Of a stretch of DNA of 64,000 nt, positions 55,816-64,000 are shown piece by piece. This stretch comes from JALNZF01 sp964447405 (GTDB lineage Bacteria > Nitrospirota > UBA9217): contig CAYUSP010000004.1 of NCBI GenBank assembly GCA_964447405.1, forward strand, positions 681,127-745,126, given 5' to 3'. The position numbers were made by a program, and so were the translations under genes. The notes under the pieces were generated by a model. It searched no databases, was not told where the DNA came from, and was given only the letters and a program-made list of their open reading frames with translations. The number at the start of each line of letters is the position of its first letter. The stretch's first letter is position 1.

Positions 55816-56095
55816 CTGTTGCACGCGATTACCGTGGTGGATAAAATCCGCATCCGGAGATGCCCCCTGCCGATAGATTAGTCTTTCTCCCAAGGGAGGA
55901 AAACTCCTTGTAACGTACAAACGGGATTCGTCACTTCCATTATGAAGCCGTCACTCCGCAGTACACCTACAAACTCACGGCGGTGTTGACAATTTCTCTA
56001 TGCAGAATACCATTTGTAACGTGCGCATGAACACGCGCCTAACGCGCCGCTTTCGGGCGCGACGCTGTCGAGGCGCTGGTTTAACCATGACACTA
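55816..56095. other. Intergenic region with GC-rich palindrome
   Basis: This 280-bp stretch holds no recognisable gene. At 56035-56076 GCGCCT pairs with AGGCGC and inside that CGCGCC pairs with GGCGCG, giving a bulged, GC-rich hairpin next to the AT-rich gene downstream. Confidence 0.5.
56035..56076. repeat. GC-rich bulged palindrome
   Basis: Outer arms 56035-56040 and 56071-56076, inner arms 56043-56048 and 56056-56061. On the minus strand it contains GTTAGGC, which fits the R' box (GTTRRRY) of integron attC sites; a good matching R'' box is absent. It follows the stop of the minus-strand membrane gene. Confidence 0.35.
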
Positions 56096-56833
56096 TTAAG
56101 CGAGATTAGACTGCTTAACTTCCGTGGAAGAAGATACGTTATTCGGATTGACCAGAAGCAATGAAGCCATTGAGAAAAGCACGAGGTAAACAAACGTACT
56201 CACGAGATCATGTATGTATCTAATTCCGTAGCGTAGCAAGGCATGACTTGTTTCGAGATAATAGACGTTGACGAACGATACTATTATTTTCAAGGTAAAG
56301 ACGAGGAGAACAAGCACCATCATCCAAATGCTTTGTAGGAAATGATGGGCAAGGTATTTGAACGCCTCGGGAAATGAAGATAGCACTTGCCTCTTAATAA
56401 AAACCAGTGGCATTACATATAGTGTTGCGCATTGAATGGTAAGACCTGACAAGGCTTTTATTGCAAATATACTAAAGTAATGCTCTTCTGAATTCAAATA
56501 GCTTGTCACAAAAACAGGGATGTAAAGGATGAGTGTTGCTAGCACTAAATTCAGCGCATGAAGTTTGAGCAAGTGAGTCCATCCAGACTTTGCTTTGGAA
56601 GCGATTTCTTCAACCGTGGAACCATAGATTATCGCATACAATATGAAGGAGAGAATGTTTGGAAAGAGAGCATAAATACGAGTAGATTCATTACGTATCA
56701 ATGATTCATTTAGAGCAAGAATCGGAATAAAAAGCAGGTATGCTTTTGCTCTTCTTAGAGACTCTTGGAAATATGTCATTAGCAATTTATTCTTAGATGT
56801 CTTCTGTTCTGTTATGCTATGATCATTTGTCAT
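56096..56833 (-). CDS. Integral membrane protein, AT-rich, unknown
   Basis: This 245-aa protein has about five or six hydrophobic helices (for example LFPNILSFILYAIIYG, NLVLATLILYIPVFVTSYL, MMVLVLLVFTLKIIVSFV) and no recognised domain. The ATG at 56833 follows GGAGC. Base composition is far more AT-rich than the surrounding genes, which suggests transfer. It is flanked on both sides by GC-rich palindromes. Confidence 0.6.
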   Translation of the reverse strand: MTNDHSITEQKTSKNKLLMTYFQESLRRAKAYLLFIPILALNESLIRNESTRIYALFPNILSFILYAIIYGSTVEEIASKAKSGWTHLLKLHALNLVLATLILYIPVFVTSYLNSEEHYFSIFAIKALSGLTIQCATLYVMPLVFIKRQVLSSFPEAFKYLAHHFLQSIWMMVLVLLVFTLKIIVSFVNVYYLETSHALLRYGIRYIHDLVSTFVYLVLFSMASLLLVNPNNVSSSTEVKQSNLA

Positions 56834-56856
56834 TTAATTGCTCCGCGCAACGGCGA

Positions 56857-56908
56857 GTTGAGCCCCGCGCATAAAGCGCCGTGCAACTATGGGTTGTCCG
56901 ATCTCAAC
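56857..56908. repeat. GTTGAG/CTCAAC palindrome between two AT-rich genes
   Basis: GTTGAG (56857-56862) and CTCAAC (56903-56908) face each other around a GC-rich core that has GCGC-ATAAA-GCGC in it. It separates the two AT-rich membrane-protein genes. Confidence 0.35.
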
Positions 56909-56943
56909 ATAAGACCTTTATAGATCTAGTCACAACGAATACT

Positions 56944-57384
56944 TTATCTATTAGAATCATGGCCACAGGAGCATGTCGCTATATCTTCACGATTCATTAT
57001 GCCGCATTCCGGGCATTTCCAGCCCAACACTGATACAGATTGTTTAAATCGACCGCCTGCTATGATACCCAAAGTAGACCCGATTGAGGCACCAAGAATG
57101 CCGCTTAGAATAATATCAAGCCTAATTGAATACTTGGCAGTGTCGTCAGAGATTAAGTTCAGCACAATACAATCAAGCAGAGCTCCGACAAAGGCGCCGA
57201 TAACTCCACCCAGCAGTCCACCTTGATATGGACGGTCATCAGCATCTTTGTCACGCAGTTGATAGGTTATTAATGGGATCGCGACCAGGATTGCCTGAAT
57301 TGTAAGAAACTTAGTTTTCATTGGTAAATAAAATACGATAATTATAGCCAAAACGCCGCCTAAGAGCGGGAAGTATTTCTTCAT
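56944..57384 (-). CDS. Small membrane protein with C-terminal zinc ribbon, unknown
   Basis: I choose the ATG at 57384 (146 aa, MKKYFPLLGG start); the longer frame adds unlikely residues. Hydrophobic segments are near residues 5-25, 30-45 and 68-85, with a glycine-rich stretch (GGVIGAFVGALLDC and GILGASIGSTLGIIAGG). The C-terminus has a CPECG and CSCGHD pair, a likely zinc ribbon. Function unknown. It is AT-rich like its downstream neighbour. Confidence 0.6.
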   Translation of the reverse strand: MKKYFPLLGGVLAIIIVFYLPMKTKFLTIQAILVAIPLITYQLRDKDADDRPYQGGLLGGVIGAFVGALLDCIVLNLISDDTAKYSIRLDIILSGILGASIGSTLGIIAGGRFKQSVSVLGWKCPECGIMNREDIATCSCGHDSNR

Positions 57385-58031
57385 ATGTTTGCCCTTCAAC
57401 CAGTGCGTATCTAGCCGCGTTCGGCAAGGAAAGAACGCTTTCTCGGTGATTATCGATTTAGCACTGAACATGCCAAAGCACTCGAATTTGTATGTTCGAC
57501 TATATGCTTGATCTAATTCGATGTCAACGAAACCGTCGGCGTATTTTAAGGGTATATGGCAAAGAGCACGGTTTGTAAATGCATGTTATTGCGAAGAATG
57601 GAAACTCGTTTGATACAGGAAGTTCTCTTTGTTTCGTGAATATATCTCAAACTAACGAGTTCAGGTGATGGTTTGCAGCCGGGTGTGACAAGAGGTTTTA
57701 TTGACTCCACTACTGTTGATTCGGTGATGTTGAAATTGATTGAGAGTTACTGGTTATAACTTGCAATCGACGTTCCCACCGAATCATCGAATTCGCGGAC
57801 CTGCCCAAGGTACGATTAACGTGGTATAAATTTTCCAATCCCCCGATCCAAGAAGCAGATGCTGTCCGGGCTAACGCTCACTAAGCGCATACCAGCTACC
57901 CGGACAGCGTCCGCACTATCTTTATAAAAGAAGTGTAAAACTGACCGCGCCATTCACCCGGGTGCCACCCATCCGCGCCCTTGAACTATCCTAAAGAAAC
58001 TCACACGCATGTCCCTTAATGATACAGGCTA
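57385..58031. other. Gene-poor region between the AT-rich island and repeat lipoproteins
   Basis: About 650 bp with no convincing gene on either strand. It holds a GCTGTCCGGG/CCCGGACAGC inverted repeat (57861-57908) and, next to 58031, flank sequence similar to that downstream of the sister lipoprotein gene at 59943. Confidence 0.5.
57861..57908. repeat. Perfect 10-bp inverted repeat
   Basis: GCTGTCCGGG (57861-57870) faces CCCGGACAGC (57899-57908), with a small CGCT-CACTA-AGCG hairpin inside. It could be a transcript end structure for the lipoprotein gene, or a mobile-element end. No T-run follows on the minus strand. Confidence 0.45.
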
Positions 58032-59781
58032 TCACTCAAAACGGTTCGCCCAAATATTATGCCGCGTCCCATCAGACTGATACCACACGGCAAGAGCAGT
58101 CCCATTTCGGTCAAAAGCAATCTGGGGAGAGAACGCCGTTCCCGAATTATCGGTCTCGATAAGCGCAGCTGCTCCCCAGCCTGTGCCCGCAACATACCTG
58201 TTCGCCCAGATGTTAGTTCGTGTCCCATCGTGCTGATGCCACACGGCGCTGGCATTTCCATTCTGGTCAAATGCGATCTGGGGATTATTGGCATTTCCCG
58301 CATTATCGGTCTCGATAAGCCTTGGCGTTCCCCAGCCTGCGCCCACAACATAGCGGTTCGTCCAGATATTGTACCGTGTTCCATCGGATTGATTCCACAC
58401 GGCCAGGGCATTGTCATTCTGGTCAAAAGCGATCTGGGGAACTTGGGCATCTCCCGCATTATCAGTCTCGATAAGTCCTGCAGTACCCCAGCCGGTACCA
58501 ACAACATAGCGGTTCGCCCAGATGTTAGTCCGTATCCCATCGAACTGCTGCCACACGGCAATGGCATTGCCATTCTGGTCAAAAGCGATCTGAGGAGCGG
58601 TGGTATCTCCCGCATTATCAGTCTCGATAAGCCCTGCCGTGCCCCAGCCTGTACCAGCAACATAGCGGTTCGCCCAGATGTTAAACCGTGTTCCATCGGA
58701 TTGATTCCACACGGCCAGGGCATTGTCATTCTGGTCAAANNNNNNNNNNNNNNNNNNNNNNNNNNNNNNNNNNNNNNNNNNNNNNNNNNNNNNNNNNNNN
58801 NNNNNNNNNNNNNNNNNNNNNNNNNNNNNNNNNNNNNNNAGCGATCTGGGGAAGTAAGGCATTTCCCGCATTATCGGTCTCGATAAGCGCTGCCGTGCCC
58901 CAGCCTGTACCAGCAACATAGCGGTTCGCCCAGATATTATACCGTGTCCCATCGGATTGTTCCCAGACGGCAATGGCATTTCCATTACGGTCAAACGCGA
59001 TCTGGGGAGCGAGCGCGCCACCCGCATTATCGGTCTCGATAAGCGCTGCCGTGCCCCAGCCAGTCCCGGCAACATACCTGTTCGCCCAGATGTTGGTCCG
59101 TGTCCCATCGGACTGAGTCCACACGGCAATGGCATTTCCAGTCTGATCAAAAGAGAACTGGGGATCGAAGGCATCCCCCGCATTATCGGTCTCGATAAGC
59201 CCTGCCGTGCCCCAGCCAGTCCCGGCAACATAGCGGTTCGCCCAGATGTTATCCCGTGTCCCATCGAACTGATACCACACAGCAATGGCATTCCCATTCC
59301 GGTCATAAGCGATCTGAGGAGAGACGGCAAATCCCGCATTATCAATCTCGATAAGCGTTGACGTGCCCCACTCGCCGTCATGGGTGCTCAGCGCGGCTGT
59401 GCCGACTGCGCTCCGGCTCTGAGTATCGCTAACCGTGACCGTGGCGTAGCCGCTTGCGAGCGTCATATTCGGCGCCGTGATCGTTACCGTGTCCGTTGCG
59501 CTGCCGCTTGCAATGCTCCATCCGGTTGTCACTGACCAGACATAGGTGAGCGCCAGGCCTTCAGCGCTCTGCGCGCTCGCCTTGATCGTGATTGCTCCGG
59601 TCCGGGCTGCGGGAACTCCGCTTACTGCCATGCTCTGAATCACCGGTATGGCGGGCCCGGCTGTCCCCGTTTGTCCGGTAGCCCCTGCTGGCCCAGCATC
59701 TCCGCTGCTTCCTTTGCACGCCGCAAGAACCAGCATGACAAATATTCCTGCGATCAGTAAATTGTTCGAGCTACTTTTCAT
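58032..59781 (-). CDS. Lipoprotein with eight 52-residue AVW repeats (assembly gap inside)
   Basis: The ATG at 59781 follows GCAGGAGG-like sequence (AGGAGGTGC). The protein begins with a signal peptide ending in a lipobox-like LVLAACKG, then a short collagen-like GPAGATGQTGTAGP, and an immunoglobulin/PKD-like region (AQSAEGLALTYVWSVTTGW). Then come 52-residue repeats of the form WGTAxLIETDNAG, PQIAFDxNGNAIAVW, xQSDGTRxNIWANRYVAGTG. Three whole repeats lie before the gap at 58740-58839, then one split by the gap, then four more. If the Ns are removed the two halves join in frame at a repeat consensus, giving about 549 aa and eight repeats. The paralogue next door also has eight. A beta-propeller is plausible. 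Confidence 0.8.
58740..58839. other. Assembly gap (100 N)
   Basis: Exactly 100 N interrupt the repeat array of the lipoprotein gene. The flanks, CTGGTCAAA before and AGCGATCTGGGG after, join directly to the repeat consensus, so the missing length is probably zero or a whole number of 156-bp repeats. Confidence 0.95.
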
Positions 59782-59942
59782 TATGCACCTCCTGTGATGT
59801 AAACCCCGGAATGGTTATTCACCGGAAAGCATCCGCAATGTCGTTACACCAGTGACGTTAAAATGTTAAAACATTTACTTCAGCATAACCCATCAGCCCT
59901 TGAACCATCCCGAGCAGTGCACGTAAATAAGAATTCAGGCTA

Positions 59943-61565
59943 TCACTCAAAACGGTTCGCCCAGATGTTATTCCGTGCGCCATCGGACTGATACCACACG
60001 GCGATGGCACTCCCATTCTGGTCAAAAGCAATCTGGGGATTGTAGGCACTTCCCGCATTATCAGTCTCGATGAGCCCTGCCAATCCCCAGCCTGTACCAG
60101 CAACATAGCGGTTCGCCCTGATGTTATTCCGTGTTCCATCTGACTGATACCACACGGCAATGGCATTTCCATTCCAGTCAATAGCGATCTGGGGAGAGAA
60201 TGCACTTCCCGTATGATCGGTCTCGATAAGCCCTGCCACTCCCCAGCCTGTCCCGGCAACATAGCGGTTCGCCCAGATGTTATCCCATGTTCCATCGGAC
60301 CGATACCACACGGCAATGGCATTTCCATTCGGATCAAAAGCGATCTGGGGACTGGAAGCACTTCCCGCATTATTTGTCTCGATAAGCCCCGCGGTTCCCC
60401 AGCCTGTACCAGCAACATAGCGGTTCGCCCAGATGTTATTCCGCGTGCCTTCGGACTGATACCACACGGCCATGGCATTTCCATTCCGGTCAATAACGAT
60501 CTGGGGATTGAAAGCACTTCCCGCGTTATCGATCTCGATAAGCTCTGCTGATCCCCAGCCTGTACCGGCAACATAGCGGTTCGCCAGGATGTTAAACCGC
60601 CTGCCGTCTGACTGATACCATACCGCAATGGCATTTCCATCCTGATCAAAAGCGACCTGGGGATTGTAGGCATCTCCGGTATTATCGGTCTCGATGAGCC
60701 CTGCTGTTCCCCAGCCTGTACTAACAACATAACGGTTCGCCCAGATATTGTCCCGCGTGCCATTGGATTGATACCACACGGCAATGGCGTTTCCATTCCG
60801 GTCAAAAGCAATCTGGGGAGAGGAGGCACTTCCCGCATTATCGGTCTCGATAAGCGCTGCTGTACCCCAACCTGTACCAACAACATAGCGGTTCGCCCAG
60901 ATGTTATTCCGTGTTCCATCGGACTGCTGCCATACCGCAATGGCATTTCCATTCGGATCAACAGCGATCCGGGGATTGTAGGCATTTCCCGCATTATCAG
61001 TCTCGATAATTTCTGCCGTGCCCCAGCCTGCACCAACAACATAGCGGTTCGACCAGATATTGTCCCGCGTACCGTCGGACTGATACCACACGGCAATAGC
61101 ATTTCCATTCTGGTCAAAAGCGATCTGGGGACCCAGGGCACTTCCCGCATTATCAATCTCGATAAGCGATGCAGTTCCCCACGAGCCGTCATGCGTGCTC
61201 AGCGCGGCAGTGCCGACTGCGCTCCTGCTCTGAGTATCGGTGACCGTGACCGTGGCGTAGCCGTTTGCGAGGATCATATTCGGCGCAGCGATCGTTACCG
61301 TGTCTGTTGCGCTGCCGCTTGCAATGCTCCATCCGGTTGTCACTGACCAGGCATAGGTGAGCGCCAGCCCTTCAGCGCTCTGCGCGCTCACCTTGATCGT
61401 GATTGTTCCGGTCCGGGCTGCGGGAACTCCACTAATTGCCATGCTCTGAATTACCGGCATGGTAGGTCCGGCTGTCCCCGCTGATCCAGTGCTTCCCTTG
61501 CACCCCGCAAGAACCAAAATGCATAGAATGCATGCAGCCAGTAAAATGTTGTATCTGCTTTTCAT
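59943..61565 (-). CDS. Lipoprotein with eight 52-residue AVW repeats
   Basis: The ATG at 61563-61565 is preceded by AGGAGGT. The 540-aa protein has a signal peptide with lipobox LVLAGCKG, a short Gly/Pro-rich linker, an Ig/PKD-like region (SAEGLALTYAWSVTTGW, DTVTIAAPNMILANGYATVT) and eight repeats of 52 residues, each with WGTAxxIETDNAG, PQIAFDxNGNAIAVWYQSDG, and NIWANRYVxGTG. The last repeat ends after ANRFE. It is the tandem paralogue of the gene at 58032-59781, including similar 5' and 3' flanks. Likely outer-membrane or surface protein. Confidence 0.87.
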   Translation of the reverse strand: MKSRYNILLAACILCILVLAGCKGSTGSAGTAGPTMPVIQSMAISGVPAARTGTITIKVSAQSAEGLALTYAWSVTTGWSIASGSATDTVTIAAPNMILANGYATVTVTDTQSRSAVGTAALSTHDGSWGTASLIEIDNAGSALGPQIAFDQNGNAIAVWYQSDGTRDNIWSNRYVVGAGWGTAEIIETDNAGNAYNPRIAVDPNGNAIAVWQQSDGTRNNIWANRYVVGTGWGTAALIETDNAGSASSPQIAFDRNGNAIAVWYQSNGTRDNIWANRYVVSTGWGTAGLIETDNTGDAYNPQVAFDQDGNAIAVWYQSDGRRFNILANRYVAGTGWGSAELIEIDNAGSAFNPQIVIDRNGNAMAVWYQSEGTRNNIWANRYVAGTGWGTAGLIETNNAGSASSPQIAFDPNGNAIAVWYRSDGTWDNIWANRYVAGTGWGVAGLIETDHTGSAFSPQIAIDWNGNAIAVWYQSDGTRNNIRANRYVAGTGWGLAGLIETDNAGSAYNPQIAFDQNGSAIAVWYQSDGARNNIWANRFE

Positions 61566-61608
61566 GGTGCACCTCCTGCGATGCTGAACAAAAGCCCGGA
61601 TCTTCGAA

Positions 61609-63489
61609 TTACTGCGCCGGGCATTCCGTAGTCGGCCCCATGATGATCGGCGCTATTCCGAGGTATTGAGGACTTAGTGTTGCTGTATCGCTATACCCGG
61701 GGTCACATGCACTCGCATCTACTGCATAGGTATAAGACGATTGCGCTGCATTGACGTCACCGTCGATCCTGGGGGAGTCAGGCACACCGGAAAGAACCAG
61801 ACTCCACGTCCTCGTTTCCGTGACCACTGTGCATTCAATATTGCGAATTCTGGAATAGGTCACGACAGCGGTATTGCTCGCGTTAAATTGCCAGGTTGCC
61901 GTTGCTGGTATCAAGCCCACGGCCGGGACATCTTCCGTGAAGGTCCCTTTCCATATCCCATACAATCCGCCGCAACTGTACGCGTGAAGCTTCATGAGCG
62001 GCCCATCGAGATCCGCGGTCGCAGTGTCTGGTTTGTGATACTCGACCTGAGCAACGCCCGGAGCGCTCGGACCGATGTGCGGGGCCACTGCGCCGGCCAC
62101 GGAGGTTGCGCCCTGGCCAAGAGAACCGAGAAGAGAGCCGATACGCGTGGCTAGCTGCTCAACCCCCGGCATCTGAACATCCGCTCGCACCGCAAGCTGG
62201 CCTGTCGTTACCGGTCCGCCGCCATTGTGAAGTTCCGTGCTCTCCGTGGCGGAAGTGACGCCGCAGGAGGCCTTGTTCGATGCAATCACGCCGTTCGGGG
62301 CGCTGGTCATGGTCCCGAGCTCGTCGAAACCGCTGACCTTGTTCCACGTAACGGAAGAGCCGTCAGCGCTGTCGAGCTGCGGCAATGATATATCGAAGAG
62401 CTCGGCGCAGGAAGTCACGGCTGGAGGCCATTCAAAACCGTCGCCGCCATTGTCCATGGTGAGCGTGAACTCGCCGGTAGTGGGGCTGCCGGGCACCTTA
62501 TGAAGAAGGCCGGGGGGCGTAATGTTGACCGTCCATTGGGAGAATAGGCTCTGCATATCAGTAAGCGCCCCCATAATATTGGCTACTTCGCGCAGGGCGT
62601 TGACGAACGGGAGATGCCTGATCAGGCTTTTTACTCCGTCCACGCCTAGCTGGACAATGCCGCCCAACGCGGAAGACACCAGACTCAGGAGCCCGCTGGA
62701 ACGGCCGGGGTCGATCAGGTCCTGTACTGCATTTGAAATGCTGGAGGGAAGATCGTCGAGGAACTCGCTGACCGCGCCGCAGGGGTCTGAAGCAGCCGAT
62801 ACACGAAAAGAGGAGAGTTCAAGAGTGGACCCGAACGCGAGAGCCATATTGACAGCAGCAGGATCCTGAGCAGCGGCAAGCAGCGGCACGACGAATTCCT
62901 TCATGAAGAACACAATGGTGATGGTCGGGAACTGCGTATTGAGATGATTTGAAGGATCAAGGCCGGGAAGCAGCGCCCTGGATTGCCTCGCGCCGTAGGT
63001 GTCCCCATGGGCGATATACCCGGCAATAAGCCGTGAGACGGGCACAAGGGTGCCATCCTCGAGGGGCAAAGAGGGCATCAGGGAATTAAGAAGACTGCCG
63101 GTAAAACCCCCATTGGCGCTGAGCTCCATTGCCATGCCGCGGGCTTGTGCGTTGAGCATGTGCATGCCGGGGTAGGCGTACGCGGTCGCTCGAGTGATCG
63201 AAGGCGTCCCTATGGGTTGCGACATATCGTTGGAGTAAACAACAATACCCGCGAGCCCCAGAGATTTCGAAACCGCGTTTATATTGTCGGCGCCAAAGGC
63301 GCTTCGCATATCAACTGCCAGGCTCGTAATCTCCGCATCGGACGTCTGGGTGTTATTATTGTTGGTGCTGCTGACGGACGGAGCATTGTCGCCGCCCCCT
63401 TTACTGCAGTTGACCAGCGCGAGCACAACGATCAGAACAAGCGCTGCGACTGCCAGGAAGCTTAATCGTCTTTGCTTTGGACTACCCAT
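61609..63489 (-). CDS. Large lipoprotein, unknown function
   Basis: The ATG at 63489 follows AGGAGGATCCC. The 626-aa protein has a signal peptide (LAVAALVLIVVLALV) and a Cys29 in NCSKGGGDN after it, an acceptable lipoprotein signal. A Ser/Asn-rich linker follows. The mature region is largely helical in the first half (AVQDLIDPGRSSGLLSLVSS) and strand-rich later, with about eight cysteines. No known domain was recognised. It may be a secreted or surface protein; it precedes the AVW-repeat lipoprotein by 43 bp on the same strand and may be co-transcribed. Confidence 0.7.
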   Translation of the reverse strand: MGSPKQRRLSFLAVAALVLIVVLALVNCSKGGGDNAPSVSSTNNNNTQTSDAEITSLAVDMRSAFGADNINAVSKSLGLAGIVVYSNDMSQPIGTPSITRATAYAYPGMHMLNAQARGMAMELSANGGFTGSLLNSLMPSLPLEDGTLVPVSRLIAGYIAHGDTYGARQSRALLPGLDPSNHLNTQFPTITIVFFMKEFVVPLLAAAQDPAAVNMALAFGSTLELSSFRVSAASDPCGAVSEFLDDLPSSISNAVQDLIDPGRSSGLLSLVSSALGGIVQLGVDGVKSLIRHLPFVNALREVANIMGALTDMQSLFSQWTVNITPPGLLHKVPGSPTTGEFTLTMDNGGDGFEWPPAVTSCAELFDISLPQLDSADGSSVTWNKVSGFDELGTMTSAPNGVIASNKASCGVTSATESTELHNGGGPVTTGQLAVRADVQMPGVEQLATRIGSLLGSLGQGATSVAGAVAPHIGPSAPGVAQVEYHKPDTATADLDGPLMKLHAYSCGGLYGIWKGTFTEDVPAVGLIPATATWQFNASNTAVVTYSRIRNIECTVVTETRTWSLVLSGVPDSPRIDGDVNAAQSSYTYAVDASACDPGYSDTATLSPQYLGIAPIIMGPTTECPAQ

Positions 63490-63722
63490 GGGATCCTCCT
63501 GATGGAACGAGACTGACCGTCTTTATCGTGCGGCATATAGGTGCACTTTAAGCATGATCCATTGATATCATGCTATATCGTTTTCATCCGGGACACAATG
63601 GATATTTGTGTTTTATTCGTGCACGCTGCTCAATCTGCAGATAGCAGCACTTCTCTACATTCAATTTCAGAGGGACCTTGGAGACGAGGGATCTGGGGTG
63701 GGCGTTGTTGTTATTTAATACT

Positions 63723-64000
63723 TCATTGCAAAGCAGACCCAGTCTGTTTGTTCGCGGTAGTTGAATTGATCTGGAACTCGCTTCCTGTGGGTATGCCTGC
63801 GGCATTGAAGCGTTGGCCGAAAATGCCGTCCCCGCTTCCATCCTGGCCAGTGCTCGTCCAGGTAACGATAAAGTTGCCGTTCGCATCAGAGGCTATTGCG
63901 GGGCCAGACTGATTGTTCGCAGTGGTTGAATTGATCTGGAACTCACTTCCTGTGGGTATACCGGCAGCATTGAAGCGCTGCCCGAAAATGCCGTCCCCGC
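63723..64000 (-). CDS. Repeat protein, N-terminus outside the window
   Basis: The minus-strand frame is open from 64000 to TGA at 63723-63725, giving about 92 codons. It contains two copies of a 55-residue repeat, GDGIFGQRFNAAGIPTGSEF, QINSTTANNQSGPAIASDAN, GNFIVTWTSTGQDGS. The motif PAIASDANGNFIVTW is of the same pattern as PQIAFDxNGNAIAVW in the lipoproteins downstream. The last repeat stops in the middle, after NSTTANKQTG and a short tail, so the C-terminus may be truncated. The other end lies beyond the window. Confidence 0.7.
   Translation of the reverse strand, partial: GDGIFGQRFNAAGIPTGSEFQINSTTANNQSGPAIASDANGNFIVTWTSTGQDGSGDGIFGQRFNAAGIPTGSEFQINSTTANKQTGSALQ

Noticed and set aside
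56035..56908. Definite integron attC sites
   Set aside because: One R'-like GTTAGGC is present, but a matching R'' and the usual internal L boxes are not convincing. Kept only as a low-confidence finding.
59861..59876. AAATGT-TAAA-ACATTT palindrome downstream of a lipoprotein gene
   Set aside because: Short and AT-rich; too weak to call a terminator or operator.
59943..61200. Regularly spaced DNA repeats resembling a CRISPR array
   Set aside because: The period is 156 bp, the repeats have no unique spacers of CRISPR length, and they encode a protein repeat.
58059..61346. Long plus-strand open frames opposite the AVW-repeat lipoproteins
   Set aside because: They are antisense shadows of the 156-bp repeats; the minus-strand frames have signal peptides, ribosome binding sites and sensible protein repeats.

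Overview
This looks like a chromosomal window from a Gram-negative (diderm) environmental bacterium with respiratory, probably anaerobic or facultative, physiology. The evidence is a multihaem c-type cytochrome, many lipoproteins, an outer-membrane-like protein, tandem PilZ and MshEN-like c-di-GMP modules, SARP/MalT-like giant regulators and a gap-pgk-tpiA-secG block. This mix suggests Nitrospirota or Desulfobacterota, but no rRNA or other phylogenetic marker is present, so the placement is inference. One run of 100 N (58740-58839) shows this is a scaffold.

Layout. 1-2122: NHL-repeat exported protein, cut by the left edge. 2504-6536: alpha/beta hydrolase plus SARP-type regulator operon. 6898-16582: DinG-like helicase, a propeller lipoprotein coupled to a nine-CxxCH HAO-like cytochrome, a YgiD-like dioxygenase, an RmlD-like reductase and HrpB. 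16594-25385: signalling and housekeeping genes (MshEN-like, HDOD, outer-membrane protein, radical SAM, coiled coil, tandem PilZ, shikimate kinase, OFA transporter). 25654-31900: LOG protein, DUF1015, then gap-pgk-tpiA-secG. 31977-37411: peptide-binding lipoprotein, ABC-2 exporter, and a fused L,D-transpeptidase/Mur ligase. 37424-46568: a sensory cluster (symporter-histidine kinase, small membrane protein, membrane sensor fused to a DnaQ exonuclease, response regulator, and a divergent cNMP/CBS/DUF294 protein), followed by an aldehyde dehydrogenase.

46739-55815: a lipoprotein, then a rearranged area. An 83-codon fragment of a SARP regulator lies 3.8 kb upstream of the intact 1076-aa gene and shares a 217-bp identical direct repeat with it. 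The repeats flank an HPF/cold-shock fusion and a LonB-type protease. A DUF433/DUF5615 toxin-antitoxin-like pair follows, with a nonsense codon in the toxin-like gene. 56096-57384 is an AT-rich island with two orphan membrane proteins and GC-rich palindromes.

58032-64000: three exported proteins with related tandem repeats (two are tandem duplicates with eight 52-residue repeats) and one further large lipoprotein.

The most unusual items are the L,D-transpeptidase/Mur ligase fusion, the DnaQ exonuclease fused to a membrane pseudo-kinase inside a symporter-kinase operon, the SARP duplication, and the HAO-like cytochrome and its partner lipoprotein, which both end in SHOCT-like tails. No tRNA, rRNA, CRISPR array or intact insertion sequence was seen.
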